Positions 30,147 through 32,584 of a stretch of 32,584 nt of DNA are shown one piece after another. The stretch is from Bryobacterales bacterium. Lineage in GTDB: Bacteria > Acidobacteriota > Terriglobia > Bryobacterales > Bryobacteraceae. The stretch lies in the NCBI GenBank assembly GCA_947467185.1, contig CANIHR010000021.1, positions 1 to 32,584 of the forward strand, written 5' to 3'. The position numbers and the translations under genes are program-made. Each line of letters opens with the position of its first letter. The first letter of the stretch is position 1. The notes beneath the pieces were generated by a model. That model ran no database searches and was not told where the DNA came from. It was given only the letters and a program-made list of their open reading frames with translations.

Positions 30147-31190
30147 ATGCCAACTCTGGGAACCCGTATCAGGAGGAATTTGCTCGCACTGCGCCGCCGC
30201 GTTCGGGAGTATCGAATGCTGCTGGATGGAGTGCGTTCGAAGGACCATCCGGTACTGGCGCACATTATCCCGATTCGGCGCTGTAATCTGGCGTGCACCT
30301 ACTGCAACGAGTACGACGACTTCTCGAAGCCGGTGCCGACCGAGGAGATGCTCCGTCGGATTGACCACCTGGGCAAGCTGAAGACCAGCATCATTTCGTT
30401 TAGTGGTGGCGCGCCGTTGCTGCATCCGGACCTGGATCTGCTAATCAAGCGGATTCGGAGCCATGGGTCGCTGGCGGGGATGATCACGAACGGGTTCCTG
30501 CTGAACAAGGACGTGATTCAGAAGCTGAATCGCGCCGGTCTGGATCACATGCAGATTTCGATCGACAATGTGAAGCCGGATGAGGTCTCGAAGAAGAGCC
30601 TCAAGACGCTGGATGCGCGCCTCCAGATGTTGGCCGAACATGCCGATTTCCATGTGAATATCAATTCCGTGGTGGGCGGCGGGATTCATAATCCGTACGA
30701 CGCGGTGGTGGTGGCGAAGCGCGCGGTGGAACTGGGCTTCACCTCAACGGTCGGGATTATTCACGACGGCGACGGACAGTTGCGGCCACTGGCTCCTGCA
30801 GAACAGGATATTTTCCTGCAGGTTCGGGATATGGGCAAAAAGAATTATGCCCGGCTGAACTACTTCCAGGACAATATCGCGGCCGGTAAGGTGAACGACT
30901 GGAAGTGCCGTGCGGGCGCACGCTATTTGTACGTTTGCGAAGACGGCCTGGTGCATTACTGTTCGCAGCAGCGCGGGTATCCGGCGAAGCCCCTGGGCGA
31001 GTACACGGTGGAAGATATCCGGCGGGAATTCCTGACGGTAAAGGGCTGCGCTCCGCTTTGCACGGTGGCGTGTGTTCACTACACGTCGTACATGGACTTC
31101 TGGCGGGCACCGCAGACGATTCCGGCACCTCCGGGCGCGCAGCCGGGCAACGAGCCGAAAGACAAGCTCGTGCAGCTGGAAATTCGCTAG
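30147..31190 (+). CDS. radical SAM protein with SPASM-like C-terminal cluster domain
   Basis: 347 residues from ATG 30147; the frame continues to 30060 but crosses the cupin end and has no support. The 4Fe-4S motif is RRCNLACTYCNEY (Cys46, Cys50, Cys53). The SAM-binding GGEP site reads SGGAP (residues 86-90), lacking the Glu. The core continues with MITNGFLL and MQISIDN. The C-terminus holds six Cys (254, 264, 272, 301, 305, 309; KCRAGARYLYVC, HYCSQQRG, GCAPLCTVAC) in an arrangement like a SPASM or Twitch auxiliary cluster. Such enzymes modify peptides, proteins or small molecules. No precursor peptide gene was convincing nearby, so the substrate is unknown. A basic N-terminus (RIRRNLLALRRRVREYR) may sit on membranes or nucleic acid. 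Confidence 0.9.
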   Translation: MPTLGTRIRRNLLALRRRVREYRMLLDGVRSKDHPVLAHIIPIRRCNLACTYCNEYDDFSKPVPTEEMLRRIDHLGKLKTSIISFSGGAPLLHPDLDLLIKRIRSHGSLAGMITNGFLLNKDVIQKLNRAGLDHMQISIDNVKPDEVSKKSLKTLDARLQMLAEHADFHVNINSVVGGGIHNPYDAVVVAKRAVELGFTSTVGIIHDGDGQLRPLAPAEQDIFLQVRDMGKKNYARLNYFQDNIAAGKVNDWKCRAGARYLYVCEDGLVHYCSQQRGYPAKPLGEYTVEDIRREFLTVKGCAPLCTVACVHYTSYMDFWRAPQTIPAPPGAQPGNEPKDKLVQLEIR

Positions 31191-31304
31191 TTCGCTTTCT
31201 CCTCAAAAACCATATCGGACCCAGGCTTTTCGTCTTCGGCGCACTAATGCGGCCCCGGCAGTACCGGCGATGCCAGGCCATGCGCAGGTACGAGTGAGAC
31301 CCTG

Positions 31305-31333
31305 TTGCCGTTATCGGGTAATTCCAATACCAT
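31305..31333 (+). promoter_or_regulatory. candidate promoter of the esterase gene
   Basis: TTGCCG (31305-31310), 17-base spacer, TACCAT (31328-31333): four of six matches each. The leader would be about 90 bases and includes AGGGT 9 bases before the ATG. The remaining part of the gap 31191-31428 shows no gene or terminator. Confidence 0.3.
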
Positions 31334-31377
31334 AGACGTCGAACAGGCGAGCAGCCGAAGCGCGTACTGAAACATGA

Positions 31378-32584
<1,207 letters not shown>

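Noticed and set aside
31246-31296. Possible 16-residue peptide (MRPRQYRRCQAMRRYE) just after the radical SAM gene
   Set aside because: No ribosome site or promoter, too short, and it lies after the enzyme; kept only as a weak note for a precursor search.

Overview
The window looks like chromosomal DNA of an acidobacterium of the Solibacter/Bryobacter type. The assignment is an inference from gene content: an NHL-repeat secreted protein with a Solibacter-type C-terminal domain, an Oar-like TonB-dependent receptor with an N-terminal carboxypeptidase-regulatory-like domain, a membrane Ser/Thr kinase with a TPR tail, and a PadR gene of the kind that accompanies acidobacterial permeases. No rRNA, tRNA, CRISPR array, insertion sequence or phage gene was seen.

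Layout. 1-2074: 3' part of a receptor-type Ser/Thr kinase. 2071-4812 (minus): cysteine-synthase-family enzyme followed by a gamma-glutamyltransferase-like enzyme. 4849-10729: NHL-repeat protein translationally coupled to a large GT-C-like membrane protein, an SpoU RNA methylase on the other strand, and a polyprenyl-phosphate type family 2 glycosyltransferase. 10778-16427: a complete RND efflux operon (TolC-like channel, lipoprotein adaptor, RND pump). 16450-17967: an uncharacterised minus-strand protein and a DUF433/DUF5615 toxin-antitoxin-like pair. 18140-21535: Oar-like TonB receptor with its own promoter and a strong terminator. 21646-24511 (minus): RNase R, then a Uma2-family nuclease-fold protein. 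24530-26564: thiol-redox group (DsbA-like, MauE/DoxX-like, TlpA-like) with a small secreted protein on the opposite strand. 26565-27482: class 1 dihydroorotate dehydrogenase. 27486-28865 (minus): PadR regulator, a protein joining a short regulatory-type N-terminus to a Wzz-like membrane domain, and a small HTH-like protein. 29012-29700: AbrB/PIN toxin-antitoxin pair. 29704-31190: cupin and radical SAM/SPASM protein. 31429-end: secreted esterase cut by the window edge; it is open to the last base.

The genes are very tightly packed. Several same-strand pairs overlap by 1-4 bases (TGATG, ATGA or GTGA junctions), and three convergent pairs overlap at their 3' ends (3, 89 and 47 bp). Several operon heads have a TANNNT hexamer exactly 6 nt before the start codon, as expected for leaderless mRNAs, and several divergent pairs share one symmetric -10-like element.

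Best candidates for something new: the PadR / Wzz-like fusion with a 36-bp imperfect palindrome over the padR promoter; the possible GT2 + GT-C surface glycosylation unit; the compact DsbA-MauE-TlpA thiol group with its antisense-overlapping secreted peptide; and the leaderless/bidirectional promoter pattern. None is proven by sequence alone.
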